Origin: Elusimicrobiota bacterium
GTDB taxonomy: Bacteria > Elusimicrobiota > Elusimicrobia > Elusimicrobiales > UBA9959
NCBI GenBank assembly: GCA_012517285.1
Contig: JAAYVG010000034.1
Coordinates: forward strand, 1 to 41,482
Direction of reading: 5' to 3'
Length of the DNA: 41,482 bases
The notes beneath the pieces are model-generated. The model searched no databases and was not told where the DNA came from. It saw only the letters and a program-made list of their open reading frames with translations. Of this stretch, positions 32,805 to 41,180 are shown one piece after another. The first letter of the stretch is position 1. Every line of letters starts with the position of its first letter. Position numbers and translations under genes: made by a program.

Positions 32805-32860
32805 GACAGAAGTCGGATGTCAGAGGTCAGAAGTCGGAAGGCAAAAATCAGAGGGCAGGA
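32805..32860. repeat. GTCAGAA-class heptamer array
   Basis: Eight contiguous heptads without any slip: gacagaa, gtcggat, gtcagag, gtcagaa, gtcggaa, ggcaaaa, atcagag, ggcagga. It is followed after a few bases by a GC-rich hairpin (cctgcctgc ... gcaggcagg) at about 32867-32899. Confidence 0.88.
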
Positions 32861-32866
32861 ATAAAC

Positions 32867-33008
32867 CTGCCTGCGCCGAAGCGGCTTCGGCAGGCAGGCC
32901 TGCCTACGATAAACATATCAGCAAAACGACTGTGGCTATTCGCCACTTTGCTGATATATCTTCGGCAGGCAGGCACTGACCACTGATCACTAACCACTGA
33001 CCACTATT
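32867..33008. repeat. Composite intergenic element, copy 2 (inverted relative to copy 1)
   Basis: The core at 32902-32974 is the exact reverse complement of 18161-18233. To its right CACT cores at 32974, 32981, 32988, 32995 and 33002 are spaced exactly 7 nt and end in ccactgaccactatt, the same 15 nt seen beside tRNA-Arg. To its left another end module (cttcggcaggcaggc) abuts the core and pairs with cctgcctgcgccgaag, as if part of a second unit were joined there. Confidence 0.9.
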
Positions 33009-33028
33009 TTTGTTTTGCTGGAGGATAT

Positions 33029-34486
33029 ATGGATATATCAAGAAAAATAGCAAGATTAATTTATCCACAGTTCAGATTTGGTGAATCAGATATCAATGAT
33101 GCTTTAAAGCTTGTAAAGCTCGGTGTTGGCGGCTTTTGTTTATACGGTGGTAGTGTGGATGAGGTTCTTGAGCTTACAAGAACACTTCGTTCTTACTCTG
33201 ATCATCCTCTTCTTTTTGCAGCTGATTATGAAAATGGTGTGGGTCAGTGGGTCAGCGGTGCTACAAAACTTGTGAGCAATATGGCAATAGCTGCAAGCGG
33301 TGATGTGGAACTGGCAAGAAGAAAGGCCGAGATAACAGCAATAGAATCTGATGCCCTCGGTGTTGATTGGGTTTTTGCACCTGTTGCTGATATAGCAAAC
33401 AATCATATAAATCCAATTGTTAATCTCAGAGCATTCTCAGATGATATAGATACGGTTATCAAATTTTCTAAGAGCTATATATCAGGTCTTAACTCATTTA
33501 ATATATTAAACTCTGTAAAACATTTTCCAGGTCATGGTGATACATCAGTGGACTCACATATGATGCTTCCTGAGATTGAAAAGGATGAAAACGAGCTTGA
33601 GAATTTTGAGCTTATGCCATTCAAAGCCCTTTCAGAACTCTCTGATTCATTTATGATTGCACACCTAAAAATACTTTCACTTGATAAAACAAACCCTGCA
33701 TCACTCTCAAAAAGAATAATAACAGATATTTTGAGAAATAGAATGAAATATAATAAAACAGTTATAACGGATGCTCTTATGATGAAGGCTATTTCAAATG
33801 AGACAGAGTCAGGAGTAAGGGCATTTCTGGCAGGTGCTGATATACTACTCTATCCAACGGATCCATACAAGCTTTACTATGCCCTTATGGAAAATTATTC
33901 ACGTGGTATAATAACTGATGCGATGGTTGATCTATCAATTAAGAGACAGGATCAGCTTGTAAGAAAGAGAAACCTTTCAATGCACAACACAAAGGATCTA
34001 TCTGTTATAGGCTCATCTGATTATAAAAAATTTGTTGAGGAGATATCCAGCCTTTGTATAAGCTGGGTCAAAAAGATACCCACCCCTGTGGATAAAAAAA
34101 TATTTTATTTTGAAACTTTGGGTGAAGAAAAACCAAAGGGTGAGTTTTTCATTGATGAGCTTAAAAACCTTGGTTTTGAGATTAAAAATGATATTTCTGA
34201 TTGTGATGTTATAATAATATCTTCGTTTTCAAAACCAAAGGCATTCAGTGGAGCAATAAACCTCGGTTCAAAAGAAAAGGAAGAGGTTGATAAAATAATA
34301 AAGACAGGTAAAAAAATAATTTTTATATCATTTGGCAGCCCTTTTGTATTTGATGGATATGTTAAAAACATTGATGGTGGAATATGCTGCTTTTCAGATA
34401 TAAAAGAATTTCAAATAACGGCGGCAAGAGCCATTAAGGGAATAACCGATATATCCGGCAAACTGCCTGTTAGGATAAATGAATAA
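33029..34486 (+). CDS. nagZ: GH3 beta-N-acetylglucosaminidase (NagZ-like)
   Basis: The 485-aa protein has the NagZ signature KHFPGHGDTSVDSH at about residues 169-182, with the acid/base histidine, and VITDALMM with the nucleophile Asp. A C-terminal domain of about 150 residues extends beyond the single-domain NagZ of E. coli (341 aa), as in two-domain GH3 NagZ enzymes. No signal peptide is visible, so it should act in the cytoplasm on peptidoglycan fragments. It overlaps the following symporter gene by 8 nt, suggesting uptake and cleavage of the same sugar. Confidence 0.9.
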   Translation: MDISRKIARLIYPQFRFGESDINDALKLVKLGVGGFCLYGGSVDEVLELTRTLRSYSDHPLLFAADYENGVGQWVSGATKLVSNMAIAASGDVELARRKAEITAIESDALGVDWVFAPVADIANNHINPIVNLRAFSDDIDTVIKFSKSYISGLNSFNILNSVKHFPGHGDTSVDSHMMLPEIEKDENELENFELMPFKALSELSDSFMIAHLKILSLDKTNPASLSKRIITDILRNRMKYNKTVITDALMMKAISNETESGVRAFLAGADILLYPTDPYKLYYALMENYSRGIITDAMVDLSIKRQDQLVRKRNLSMHNTKDLSVIGSSDYKKFVEEISSLCISWVKKIPTPVDKKIFYFETLGEEKPKGEFFIDELKNLGFEIKNDISDCDVIIISSFSKPKAFSGAINLGSKEKEEVDKIIKTGKKIIFISFGSPFVFDGYVKNIDGGICCFSDIKEFQITAARAIKGITDISGKLPVRINE

Positions 34487-35918
34487 TCTCTCCTTTTACG
34501 ATTGGATTATATTTATAGCTGGAATTGTATTGCTTGTAATAATTGGTTATAAGGGCAAGGCAGCAAATGATTCATCAGACTTTTTTTTAGCATCAAGGAA
34601 GAGCTCTGTCTTTGTTTCAACGATGTCCTTTGTGGCAAGCGAGATAAGTGCTATGACAATCGTTGGAGTTCCTGCTGTGAGTTTCGCAGACAACTGGAGC
34701 TACCTTCAGTTCTTTCTTGGTTCGGCAGTTTCAAGGCTTGTAATAGCATATTTTTTTATCCCTGTATTTTACAAATACAATTGTACAACAATATATGACT
34801 TTGTTGGAGAAAGATTTTCAAAACAAGTTCAGTACACATCAAGCATTTTCTTTTTTATAACAAGATTGTTTGCTTCTGGGATAAGACTTTATGCAACAGC
34901 CTTGGCACTGTCTGTTATAATGGGGTTCAGCCTCGTTACAACAATAGTGATCTTTATAATAATTTCACTATTTTTTATAGCATTTGGTGGAATAAGATCA
35001 GTGCTATACACTGGTGTTTATCAATCCATAAGCTTTTATATAATGGCTATTTTGATCCTTTCTTTCATATTCACATCCTATGGTTGCAGCATAACAGATT
35101 TATTTAAAATAGCAGGTGATGACTCAAAGTTTACAATCCTAAACCTCAGCCTTAATTTCAGGGATCCTAATATCTTTGTGCTTGCAATACTCAACGGAAT
35201 TATTGGTTCACTTGCATCATTCGGGACCGATTATGAGGTTATGCAAAGGTTGCTTACACTAAAAACAAGGAAGGAGAGTCAGAAGAGTATGATTATGACA
35301 ATCTTTGCAACACTCGGACTTATACTACTTTATCTCATAGTTGGGACTGCAATATATGTTTTTTTAAAGGTTAACTCAGTATCATATACAGATAACACTG
35401 ATAAGATAGTTTCGTACTTTGCAGTTAATTTTCTTCCTGTCGGGATAAAAGGATTTGTTTTTATGACTATATTCCTTGCCTCAATAGATCTTCCACTTGT
35501 ATCTCTTTCAACATCATTTATAAATGATATATATAAAAATATTGTTCATAATCTTGATGATAAAAAAGCAGTAATCTATTCAAAGATATCAATGATATTC
35601 TTTGCTCTTTTTTTGGGCATTATTGCCTATATCTCAAGGAATGAAAAAGGTATGCTCTGGTTTGCTTTTGAGATAAACGGCATAACAAGCGGTAGCCTTC
35701 TTGGTATTTTTTTATTAGGTATGTTTACAAAAATTAAGGGTTCAAAAATTATAATCTTTTCAATGATATTCTCATCACTTATCTGTCTGTCATTTATGAT
35801 CTTGAACAGAAAAGGTATAACTGCTGTTCCGTGGAGCTCATTTGTTATTATAGGAACTTCTATGAGCTTTTTGCTACCTCTTGTTGTAGAAAAACTAAAA
35901 AATTTATCTGTGAAATGA
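34479..35918 (+). CDS. Sodium/solute symporter (SSS family)
   Basis: The 479-aa protein has about thirteen membrane helices and the SSS N-terminal pattern SDFFLASRKSSVFVSTMSFVASEISAMTIVGVPAV, read across. GTDYEVMQRLL matches the conserved loop of this family. Substrates include sugars, sialic acids and amino acids. Overlap with the NagZ-like gene suggests an amino sugar or a muropeptide-derived sugar, by inference. It converges on the next gene with only 5 nt between the stop codons and no terminator that I can see. Confidence 0.92.
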   Translation: MNNLSFYDWIIFIAGIVLLVIIGYKGKAANDSSDFFLASRKSSVFVSTMSFVASEISAMTIVGVPAVSFADNWSYLQFFLGSAVSRLVIAYFFIPVFYKYNCTTIYDFVGERFSKQVQYTSSIFFFITRLFASGIRLYATALALSVIMGFSLVTTIVIFIIISLFFIAFGGIRSVLYTGVYQSISFYIMAILILSFIFTSYGCSITDLFKIAGDDSKFTILNLSLNFRDPNIFVLAILNGIIGSLASFGTDYEVMQRLLTLKTRKESQKSMIMTIFATLGLILLYLIVGTAIYVFLKVNSVSYTDNTDKIVSYFAVNFLPVGIKGFVFMTIFLASIDLPLVSLSTSFINDIYKNIVHNLDDKKAVIYSKISMIFFALFLGIIAYISRNEKGMLWFAFEINGITSGSLLGIFLLGMFTKIKGSKIIIFSMIFSSLICLSFMILNRKGITAVPWSSFVIIGTSMSFLLPLVVEKLKNLSVK

Positions 35919-35923
35919 ACAGT

Positions 35924-37183
35924 TTATTGACCATCAGTAATCTTTGATAGAAAGTATTCTATATCTTTTCTGTACTCATTTTTCTTTATCTCACTTTTTT
36001 CTAATGATAGGAGTGAAGAATATTTTTTTGCTGTATCCATATATGAGTCGTTCCTTATTTCTATAAGCTCATTAGGAAAATTTCTTTTTTCTAAATCCAG
36101 CAGCTTCTCAAACGATTTAAACATCAACGCAATATCCTCAGTGGTGTATCTGTTGCGGTTGGAAAGGATTTCTTCCTTAAAATCTTTTTCCATTACTGAT
36201 ATCTTTTCTTCAATATCAAAATCAGTTATATTATCCTTTTTTATGGAATATGCAGAGTTAAAAAAGAGATAATAATTTCTTGCTCTATATGATGCTTCAA
36301 TAATAAGTTTAAGAAAACCTTTTTTTGTTTTTGACCAGTATTTTTTATAGAAATCATCAATAAATCTTTTGTAATTTTCTTCCTGCTTTTTTATCAGCTC
36401 ATAATCCTTCTGATTGATTTCAAGACTTTTTATATCACCAACTGCATATGAAAGAATCTTTTTCTCTTCAAGAATGGCCTTCTTTTTTTCTTCTTCATCG
36501 GTTAAACTTACATAACCACTTTTTTCATCAATATATCTTTTTTTTATATTATCTCTGTATTCATCTATATCGTATATAAGATTTAAAACTCCCCCCATAC
36601 TGTATGATGTGTAAAGATCATTGTACTTGTTTGAGATTATGTCATAAAATAACTTTTTGTTGTTTTCCATCTTTTCATAGAAATACATATCTGATATAAA
36701 ATATGCTTCGTACTCAAACTCAATGAAAAGTTCATGTTCATTTTTATATCTTGCTTCCTTATATGCTTTGTATTGAAGAGAATGAACCATCTCATGGAGG
36801 AAGAGAGAATCGCTATATCTTACAAATTCTTTTCTAACCTTTTCTGATAAGGCCATAACCTTAATTATCTTTTCATCTCTATAATCCTTAATCCCAAAAA
36901 AGATCATAATATACTTGGTGTTTAGATATATTCTTTCTTTTTCAGGCTCATACCAACCAAGCCAATTATTATCTGAATATCTGAGAAGAATCTTCGGGTA
37001 TCTACTAGAAACAAGATCATACCTCTTATAAAACTCCTTTCCAGATTGTGTCTTAGATATTATTTTCTTGTACTCTGAGTTAAGTTTTTTACTCAGCTCG
37101 TTTTCATATTCATATCCATGGGCATATGGCAAAATTGATAATAAAATAAAAAACATTTTTATTATTATTTTCATCATATTCAT
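35924..37183 (-). CDS. Secreted HExxH putative metallopeptidase
   Basis: I do not recognise this family. The 419-aa protein has a signal peptide (about residues 1-23, ending YAHG). A zinc-type motif FLHEMVHSLQ at H130-E131-H134 is followed by EFEYEAYFISD, where E159 could be the third ligand of a gluzincin. The C-terminal two thirds are charged and helical with many Lys/Glu. It stands alone on the minus strand between two plus-strand blocks, 48 nt from the divergent YtxH gene. The motif supports a metal-dependent hydrolase. The substrate is unknown. Confidence 0.7.
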   Translation of the reverse strand: MNMMKIIIKMFFILLSILPYAHGYEYENELSKKLNSEYKKIISKTQSGKEFYKRYDLVSSRYPKILLRYSDNNWLGWYEPEKERIYLNTKYIMIFFGIKDYRDEKIIKVMALSEKVRKEFVRYSDSLFLHEMVHSLQYKAYKEARYKNEHELFIEFEYEAYFISDMYFYEKMENNKKLFYDIISNKYNDLYTSYSMGGVLNLIYDIDEYRDNIKKRYIDEKSGYVSLTDEEEKKKAILEEKKILSYAVGDIKSLEINQKDYELIKKQEENYKRFIDDFYKKYWSKTKKGFLKLIIEASYRARNYYLFFNSAYSIKKDNITDFDIEEKISVMEKDFKEEILSNRNRYTTEDIALMFKSFEKLLDLEKRNFPNELIEIRNDSYMDTAKKYSSLLSLEKSEIKKNEYRKDIEYFLSKITDGQ

Positions 37184-37231
37184 AAACTTTGTATAATAAT
37201 ACTTATAATATTGTATAAAATTGGAGGCATT

Positions 37232-37444
37232 ATGTCAGATTCAAGAACAAGTGATGTCTTAACAGCTTTTGTAATAGGCGGTCTCGTCGGTGCACTCGTT
37301 GGAATACTTTTTGCACCTGCTGCCGGGAAAGTTACAAGAGAAAGAGTTGGAGATTGGATTGATGAAAAGAAGGAAAGTGCAAAGGAAACTATTGAGAAGT
37401 TAGAGGATGAGATAAAGAAGAAAAAAGAGCAGCTTGCAAAATAG
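37232..37444 (+). CDS. YtxH-domain small membrane protein
   Basis: The 70-aa protein has a glycine-rich membrane segment, TAFVIGGLVGALVGILFAPAA (read across), then GKVTRERVGDWIDEKKESA and a charged helical tail, the YtxH/gas-vesicle-like pattern. The ATG at 37232 follows GGAGG; an in-frame upstream start is rejected. Function is unknown beyond general stress links in the family. A hairpin AGAAATCA/TGATTTCT (37461-37488) lies downstream. Confidence 0.85.
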   Translation: MSDSRTSDVLTAFVIGGLVGALVGILFAPAAGKVTRERVGDWIDEKKESAKETIEKLEDEIKKKKEQLAK

Positions 37445-37558
37445 TAATTGGTAGGATCACAGAAATCAAAAATTAGAAGCTGATTTCTAAATAGTTGATT
37501 TATTTAAAAATAAGTTGTTTATTATTTTACTTTTGAGGTTTTTTTACTGGAGGCATAT

Positions 37559-38119
37559 ATGGTATCGGCAGTTGAGTTTAAGGAAGGTCTTATATTTGTT
37601 GATGAACACAATCAGATAGTTCAGGTTCTCACATATCAGCATCATAGAAAATCTCAGGCGAGGGCTGTGGTAAGGGTTAAGCTGAGAAATCTTGATACTG
37701 GTAGTGTTATAGAAACGAGTTACAGACCTGAGGATAAATTTAAGGAGGTTCAGGTTGAGAAAAGACCTAAGGTTTATATGTATTCTGATGCCTCCATGGC
37801 TTATTTTATGGATAGTGAAAACTATGAACAAGTAGGAGTTCCTCTTGAAAAATTAGGAGAACAGTCAAAGCTTCTCGTGGAGGATATGCAGGTTGAGGGA
37901 CTTTATTTGGATGGAAGATTTTTTAATATACTTCTCCCCTCATCTGTTGTGCTTGAGGTAGTGGAAACAGTCCCTGGCGTCAAGGGTGATTCTGTGAGCA
38001 ATGTTACAAAGCCTGCCAAGCTTTCAAGTGGAATAGAGATAAAGGTTCCCCTCTTTGTGAATGCTGGTGATAAGATTAAGGTTGACACAAGAACATTAGA
38101 ATATGTAGGAAGGGTTTAA
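37559..38119 (+). CDS. efp: Elongation factor P with non-canonical tip loop
   Basis: The 186-aa protein has the three-domain EF-P pattern, ending GIEIKVPLFVNAGDKIKVDTRTLEYVGR, read across. EF-P rescues ribosomes stalled at polyprolines. The tip loop, usually PGKG or PGRG, reads H29-R30-K31-S32-Q33-A34-R35. In ungapped alignment to the following RVKLRNL, the residue at the position of E. coli K34 is Q33. Lys modification by EpmA or Arg rhamnosylation at that position is therefore not possible, although K31 or R35 might substitute. GGAGG precedes the ATG. Confidence 0.93.
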   Translation: MVSAVEFKEGLIFVDEHNQIVQVLTYQHHRKSQARAVVRVKLRNLDTGSVIETSYRPEDKFKEVQVEKRPKVYMYSDASMAYFMDSENYEQVGVPLEKLGEQSKLLVEDMQVEGLYLDGRFFNILLPSSVVLEVVETVPGVKGDSVSNVTKPAKLSSGIEIKVPLFVNAGDKIKVDTRTLEYVGRV

Positions 38120-38128
38120 AGAGTTATT

Positions 38129-38815
38129 ATGATTGAGGCTGTGATATTTGATATAGATAATACCCTTATGGACTTTATGAGGATGAAAAGGGCTGCGGTT
38201 GATACAGCTGTAGATTATATGATTGATGCCGGGCTTGATGTTAAAAAGCAGGAGATGGTTGATAAGATCTTCAATGTTTACTGGCAGGAAGGGATAGAGG
38301 ATCAAAATATATTTGATAAGGTCCTTGTTAAGGAGCTCGGTGAGATAGATTATAAGATACTTGCAGCTGGTATAATAGGATATAGGAAGGCAAAGGAAGC
38401 CAATATGACACTCTATCCTCACACAAGGCTAACACTATCACAGCTTTTAAAAATGGGTATAGGGCTTGGAATAGTTTCCGATGCACCGAGGCTTCCTGTG
38501 TGGTTGAGGATCGTTTCACTGGGGCTCCACCATTACTTTGAGAATGTTGTAACCTTTGATGATACACTTGAGAGGAAGCCAAGTCCAAAACCATTTTTAA
38601 AAATTATTGATCTTATGGGGATAAAACCAGAGAATATGATCATGGTCGGGGACTGGGCTGAGCGTGATATAGTTGGTGCAAAAAACATTGGAATGATCAC
38701 TGCTTGGGCAAAATATGGTAACCAGTTTGATACACAGTCTTCAGGTGCAGACTGGGAGCTGGATGACATATATGATCTTATTTCAGTTATAAAGAGGATA
38801 AACGGTAATGTTTGA
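38129..38815 (+). CDS. HAD-superfamily phosphatase
   Basis: The 228-aa protein has motif I VIFDIDNTLMD (nucleophile Asp8), motif II IVSDAP, motif III Lys in ERKPSPKPF and motif IV MVGDWAERDIVGAKN. The cap between motifs I and II is helical, so this is a class I (HAD-IA) enzyme. It begins 9 nt after efp and overlaps the next gene by 8 nt. Substrate not predictable. Confidence 0.9.
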   Translation: MIEAVIFDIDNTLMDFMRMKRAAVDTAVDYMIDAGLDVKKQEMVDKIFNVYWQEGIEDQNIFDKVLVKELGEIDYKILAAGIIGYRKAKEANMTLYPHTRLTLSQLLKMGIGLGIVSDAPRLPVWLRIVSLGLHHYFENVVTFDDTLERKPSPKPFLKIIDLMGIKPENMIMVGDWAERDIVGAKNIGMITAWAKYGNQFDTQSSGADWELDDIYDLISVIKRINGNV

Positions 38816-39299
38816 GTTGTTAGTTATATTTTTTTTAAACAGTCTTTACGGGGTTGAGGTAAGCAGTTGTGAAAGACAGAACAATCTCTTTTCAGTTTCA
38901 TTTAACAATTCTTTTAAAATAGCAAACATCGGCTATGATGGTTCTATCAGATTGCCTTATGATGTATATGGTAAAAAAAAATTTATGGATATATTTATTT
39001 ACAGCAGAGACGCTTACAGCAGGATTGAGTCTGCTTTAAAAAATTGCAGTTTTGATATAAGCAAAACTTTTGAAAAGCCTGATTATAAAATTTTTGATAT
39101 TAAAAAGCTTAAATCTCAAAAAAGAATAGCCAACGCTGTGATAAGCTTTGATGATGATATCAATATTGTCTTTGGTGTTGTTAAAAAGAACAATTACTAT
39201 ATAATCTATCCGCCTGATAATTTTGAATTTATAGATGATGAGTTTAAAAAACAGCTTTATTATTATATATCAAATTATTTTTACAGTGAGGAAAGGTGA
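38808..39299 (+). CDS. Secreted protein with two SpoVG-like halves (tentative)
   Basis: The 163-aa protein begins with a hydrophobic signal-like stretch (MFELLVIFFLNSLYG). Residues about 16-78 (SVSFNNSFKIANIGYDGSIR, LPYDVYGKKKFMDIF, SRIESALKN) follow the SpoVG order: strand, FDD-like turn, strand, LP/MP turn, DI, then a helix. Residues about 90-160 (KIFDIKKLKSQKRIANAVIS, FDDDINIVFGVV, YIIYPPDNF) seem to repeat the pattern. Known SpoVG is a cytoplasmic nucleic-acid-binding protein of one domain, so an exported tandem version would be unusual. It overlaps the HAD gene and the protease gene. The family call is weak. Confidence 0.6.
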   Translation: MFELLVIFFLNSLYGVEVSSCERQNNLFSVSFNNSFKIANIGYDGSIRLPYDVYGKKKFMDIFIYSRDAYSRIESALKNCSFDISKTFEKPDYKIFDIKKLKSQKRIANAVISFDDDINIVFGVVKKNNYYIIYPPDNFEFIDDEFKKQLYYYISNYFYSEER

Positions 39300-40849
39300 A
39301 ATTTTTTATATTAGGATTGATGTTTGTTCAGAATATCTTTTCGTTTGAAATAGAAAAAATTTCTGTAAGCTCTGCTAAGAGTTCATATATGATTGAGGTT
39401 GTTAAGGGTGAGATCATAGTTCAAATACCTGATGAAAAAAGGGATGAGGTTGTGCAGAAGCTTAAAGGTTCTGGATATTTCAGTGTGGAGAAAATATATA
39501 AGGATTTTTATTTAGCCAGATCAAAGAGTAGCCTTGCTACATCAAATTCAATGAATATACTTGAAAAAAATGGCATAAAAGCATATCCAAATAGAATTTT
39601 CAGGCCATTCTTGATACCAAATGATCCTGATATTTCAAATCAGTATTATCTTTCTAATATAAACGCCTTTTCAGCATGGGATTTTGAGGAGCATAAAACT
39701 ACTGTTACAGTAGCTGTTGTTGATGGCGGAGTTGATTCAACACACATGGATTTAACATCAGCCCTTTATTCCACACAGGTTGTTGTTGCTGAGTCTATAG
39801 ATAGATATGATAACAGAAGCTTTAAGATATTTAATGAGTATTTCCCCTTCAGCTATTCACTTGATCATGGAACTATGGTAAGCGGGGTTGTGGGAGCTAT
39901 AAGAAACACTGAGGGGATAAGTGGGGTATCAACCGCAAAGATATATTCATTTGATGTGTTTAGAGGTTCAAGTCCCGAAGGCACTGGTTATCTGGATGAA
40001 TACGGAATAATAAAAACGATGGAATATATAAAGGATAATCTATCTGATGATTACTATGGTAAGGTGATAATAAATATGAGTCTCGGTGGTCAGGGGGACT
40101 GTGACCCTTTTCTTCAATCTGCAATATCAGATTTATATAACAACTCAGATAAATTTATTATTGTAGCTGCTGCTGGAAATGAGGCTGGTGATGTCTCTAC
40201 CCCTGCAAACTGTGCTGGTGTTATACCTGTAAGCGCAACTGATGAGGGCGATAATCTGAGTTCATTTTCAAACTATGGTTCAGCTATGTTGAATGGTTTG
40301 AGTGCACCGGGTAGTAACATATATACTACAGTTCCCGGCAATGATTATTCATATGTTGATGGCACATCATTCTCTGCGCCAATAGTCAGTGCTGTTATGG
40401 CTGAGGTATGGTCAAAGAAGCCTGATTATAAAAACTATGAGGTAATAGATCTTGTCAAAAGAACAGCAAAGGATTTAGGTGATGATGGACCTGATAAAAA
40501 GTATGGCTGGGGAAGGGTTGATATGTATAAAGCATTTTCTTATATTGAATCTGACTTAAGCTCTAAGGGCGTTAATAAAGATTTTTTAGCATGGCCAAAT
40601 CCCTTTTATATATCAAAGGATGTCTATATAAAATTTTCTGTAAAAAAGTCTATTATTTATACTGATGATAAACTTATGATATACGATTTCAATGGTAATT
40701 TTATTGCATATGCTAAAAGGGATGGAGAAAGTGGATTTATCTGGGATGGAAAAAATCAGGATGGGGTTCTTGTTGTTCCTGGTCCTTATGTAGCATATTA
40801 TAAGTCAGACAAAGGTCATGCTAAGACAAAGTTTATGTTATTTAGATGA
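39296..40849 (+). CDS. Secreted subtilisin-like serine protease (S8)
   Basis: The 517-aa protein starts at GTG 39296, overlapping the upstream stop. It has a signal peptide (to about residue 16) and a propeptide-like region. The S8 triad is D143 (AVVDGGVDSTH), H191 (DHGTMVSGVVG) and S358 (VDGTSFSAP), with oxyanion N295 (AAAGNEAG). The tail has AWPNPFYISKDVYIKFSV and GFIWDGKNQDGVLVVPGPYV, the FlgD/PNPF-type Ig-like domain common at the ends of exported proteins in Bacteroidota-like and Elusimicrobia-like genomes. All catalytic residues are present. Confidence 0.95.
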   Translation: MKFFILGLMFVQNIFSFEIEKISVSSAKSSYMIEVVKGEIIVQIPDEKRDEVVQKLKGSGYFSVEKIYKDFYLARSKSSLATSNSMNILEKNGIKAYPNRIFRPFLIPNDPDISNQYYLSNINAFSAWDFEEHKTTVTVAVVDGGVDSTHMDLTSALYSTQVVVAESIDRYDNRSFKIFNEYFPFSYSLDHGTMVSGVVGAIRNTEGISGVSTAKIYSFDVFRGSSPEGTGYLDEYGIIKTMEYIKDNLSDDYYGKVIINMSLGGQGDCDPFLQSAISDLYNNSDKFIIVAAAGNEAGDVSTPANCAGVIPVSATDEGDNLSSFSNYGSAMLNGLSAPGSNIYTTVPGNDYSYVDGTSFSAPIVSAVMAEVWSKKPDYKNYEVIDLVKRTAKDLGDDGPDKKYGWGRVDMYKAFSYIESDLSSKGVNKDFLAWPNPFYISKDVYIKFSVKKSIIYTDDKLMIYDFNGNFIAYAKRDGESGFIWDGKNQDGVLVVPGPYVAYYKSDKGHAKTKFMLFR

Positions 40850-41178
40850 TTTTATACAATAAAACAAAAAACATAACAGTTTCAAAAAATTTAGGTATTG
40901 CCGATAAATTTTTTAGCAGGTTTTTAGGGCTTATACCAAGAAAAAGTTTAAATGGTGATGAGGGGCTGATGATAAACAGATGTACAGGTGTTCACACCTG
41001 TTTTATGAGCTTTGATATAGATATAGTTTTTACAACAGCTGATTTAAAGGTTATAGAGATAATAACATTGAAGCCATGGAGATTCTCAAAGTTTTATGAA
41101 AGTGAGTATGCAATTGAATTTAATTCTGGTTTTGTATATGATAAAATATCAGTTGGAGATGTTTTAAGTCTAAAGTAA
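40846..41178 (+). CDS. DUF192 family protein
   Basis: The 110-aa protein matches DUF192: SRFLGLIPRKSLNGDEGLMI, then CTGVHTCFMSFDIDIVF and a C-terminal AIEFNSGFVYDKISVGDVL. Its ATG overlaps the protease stop by 4 nt. Family function is unknown. In many genomes DUF192 genes lie next to pilus or type II secretion genes, as here. Confidence 0.9.
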   Translation: MILYNKTKNITVSKNLGIADKFFSRFLGLIPRKSLNGDEGLMINRCTGVHTCFMSFDIDIVFTTADLKVIEIITLKPWRFSKFYESEYAIEFNSGFVYDKISVGDVLSLK

Positions 41179-41180
41179 TT

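Larger units (their letters stand above)
32658..33028. other. Gene-free divergent spacer (371 nt) full of repeats
   Basis: This region separates thyX (minus) from the GH3 gene (plus). From left to right it holds an AT-rich thyX upstream region with a minus-strand TATAAT-like sequence, and a 9-bp inverted repeat ACCTAAACA (32727-32735) with TGTTTAGGT (32775-32783). Next come a GTCAGAA heptamer array, a GC-rich hairpin and copy 2 of the 73-bp core. A CACT heptamer array and the GH3 ribosome binding site (GGAGG) end it. I see no real gene. Confidence 0.85.

Noticed and set aside
32782-32979. Open frame on the plus strand across the spacer repeats
   Set aside because: It translates the heptamer array and the palindromic core. 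It has no good start site, and the repeat period of 7 nt is not codon-based.
37461-37488. AGAAATCA/TGATTTCT hairpin after the YtxH gene as a terminator
   Set aside because: The stem is AT-rich with a 12-nt loop and no T-run follows.
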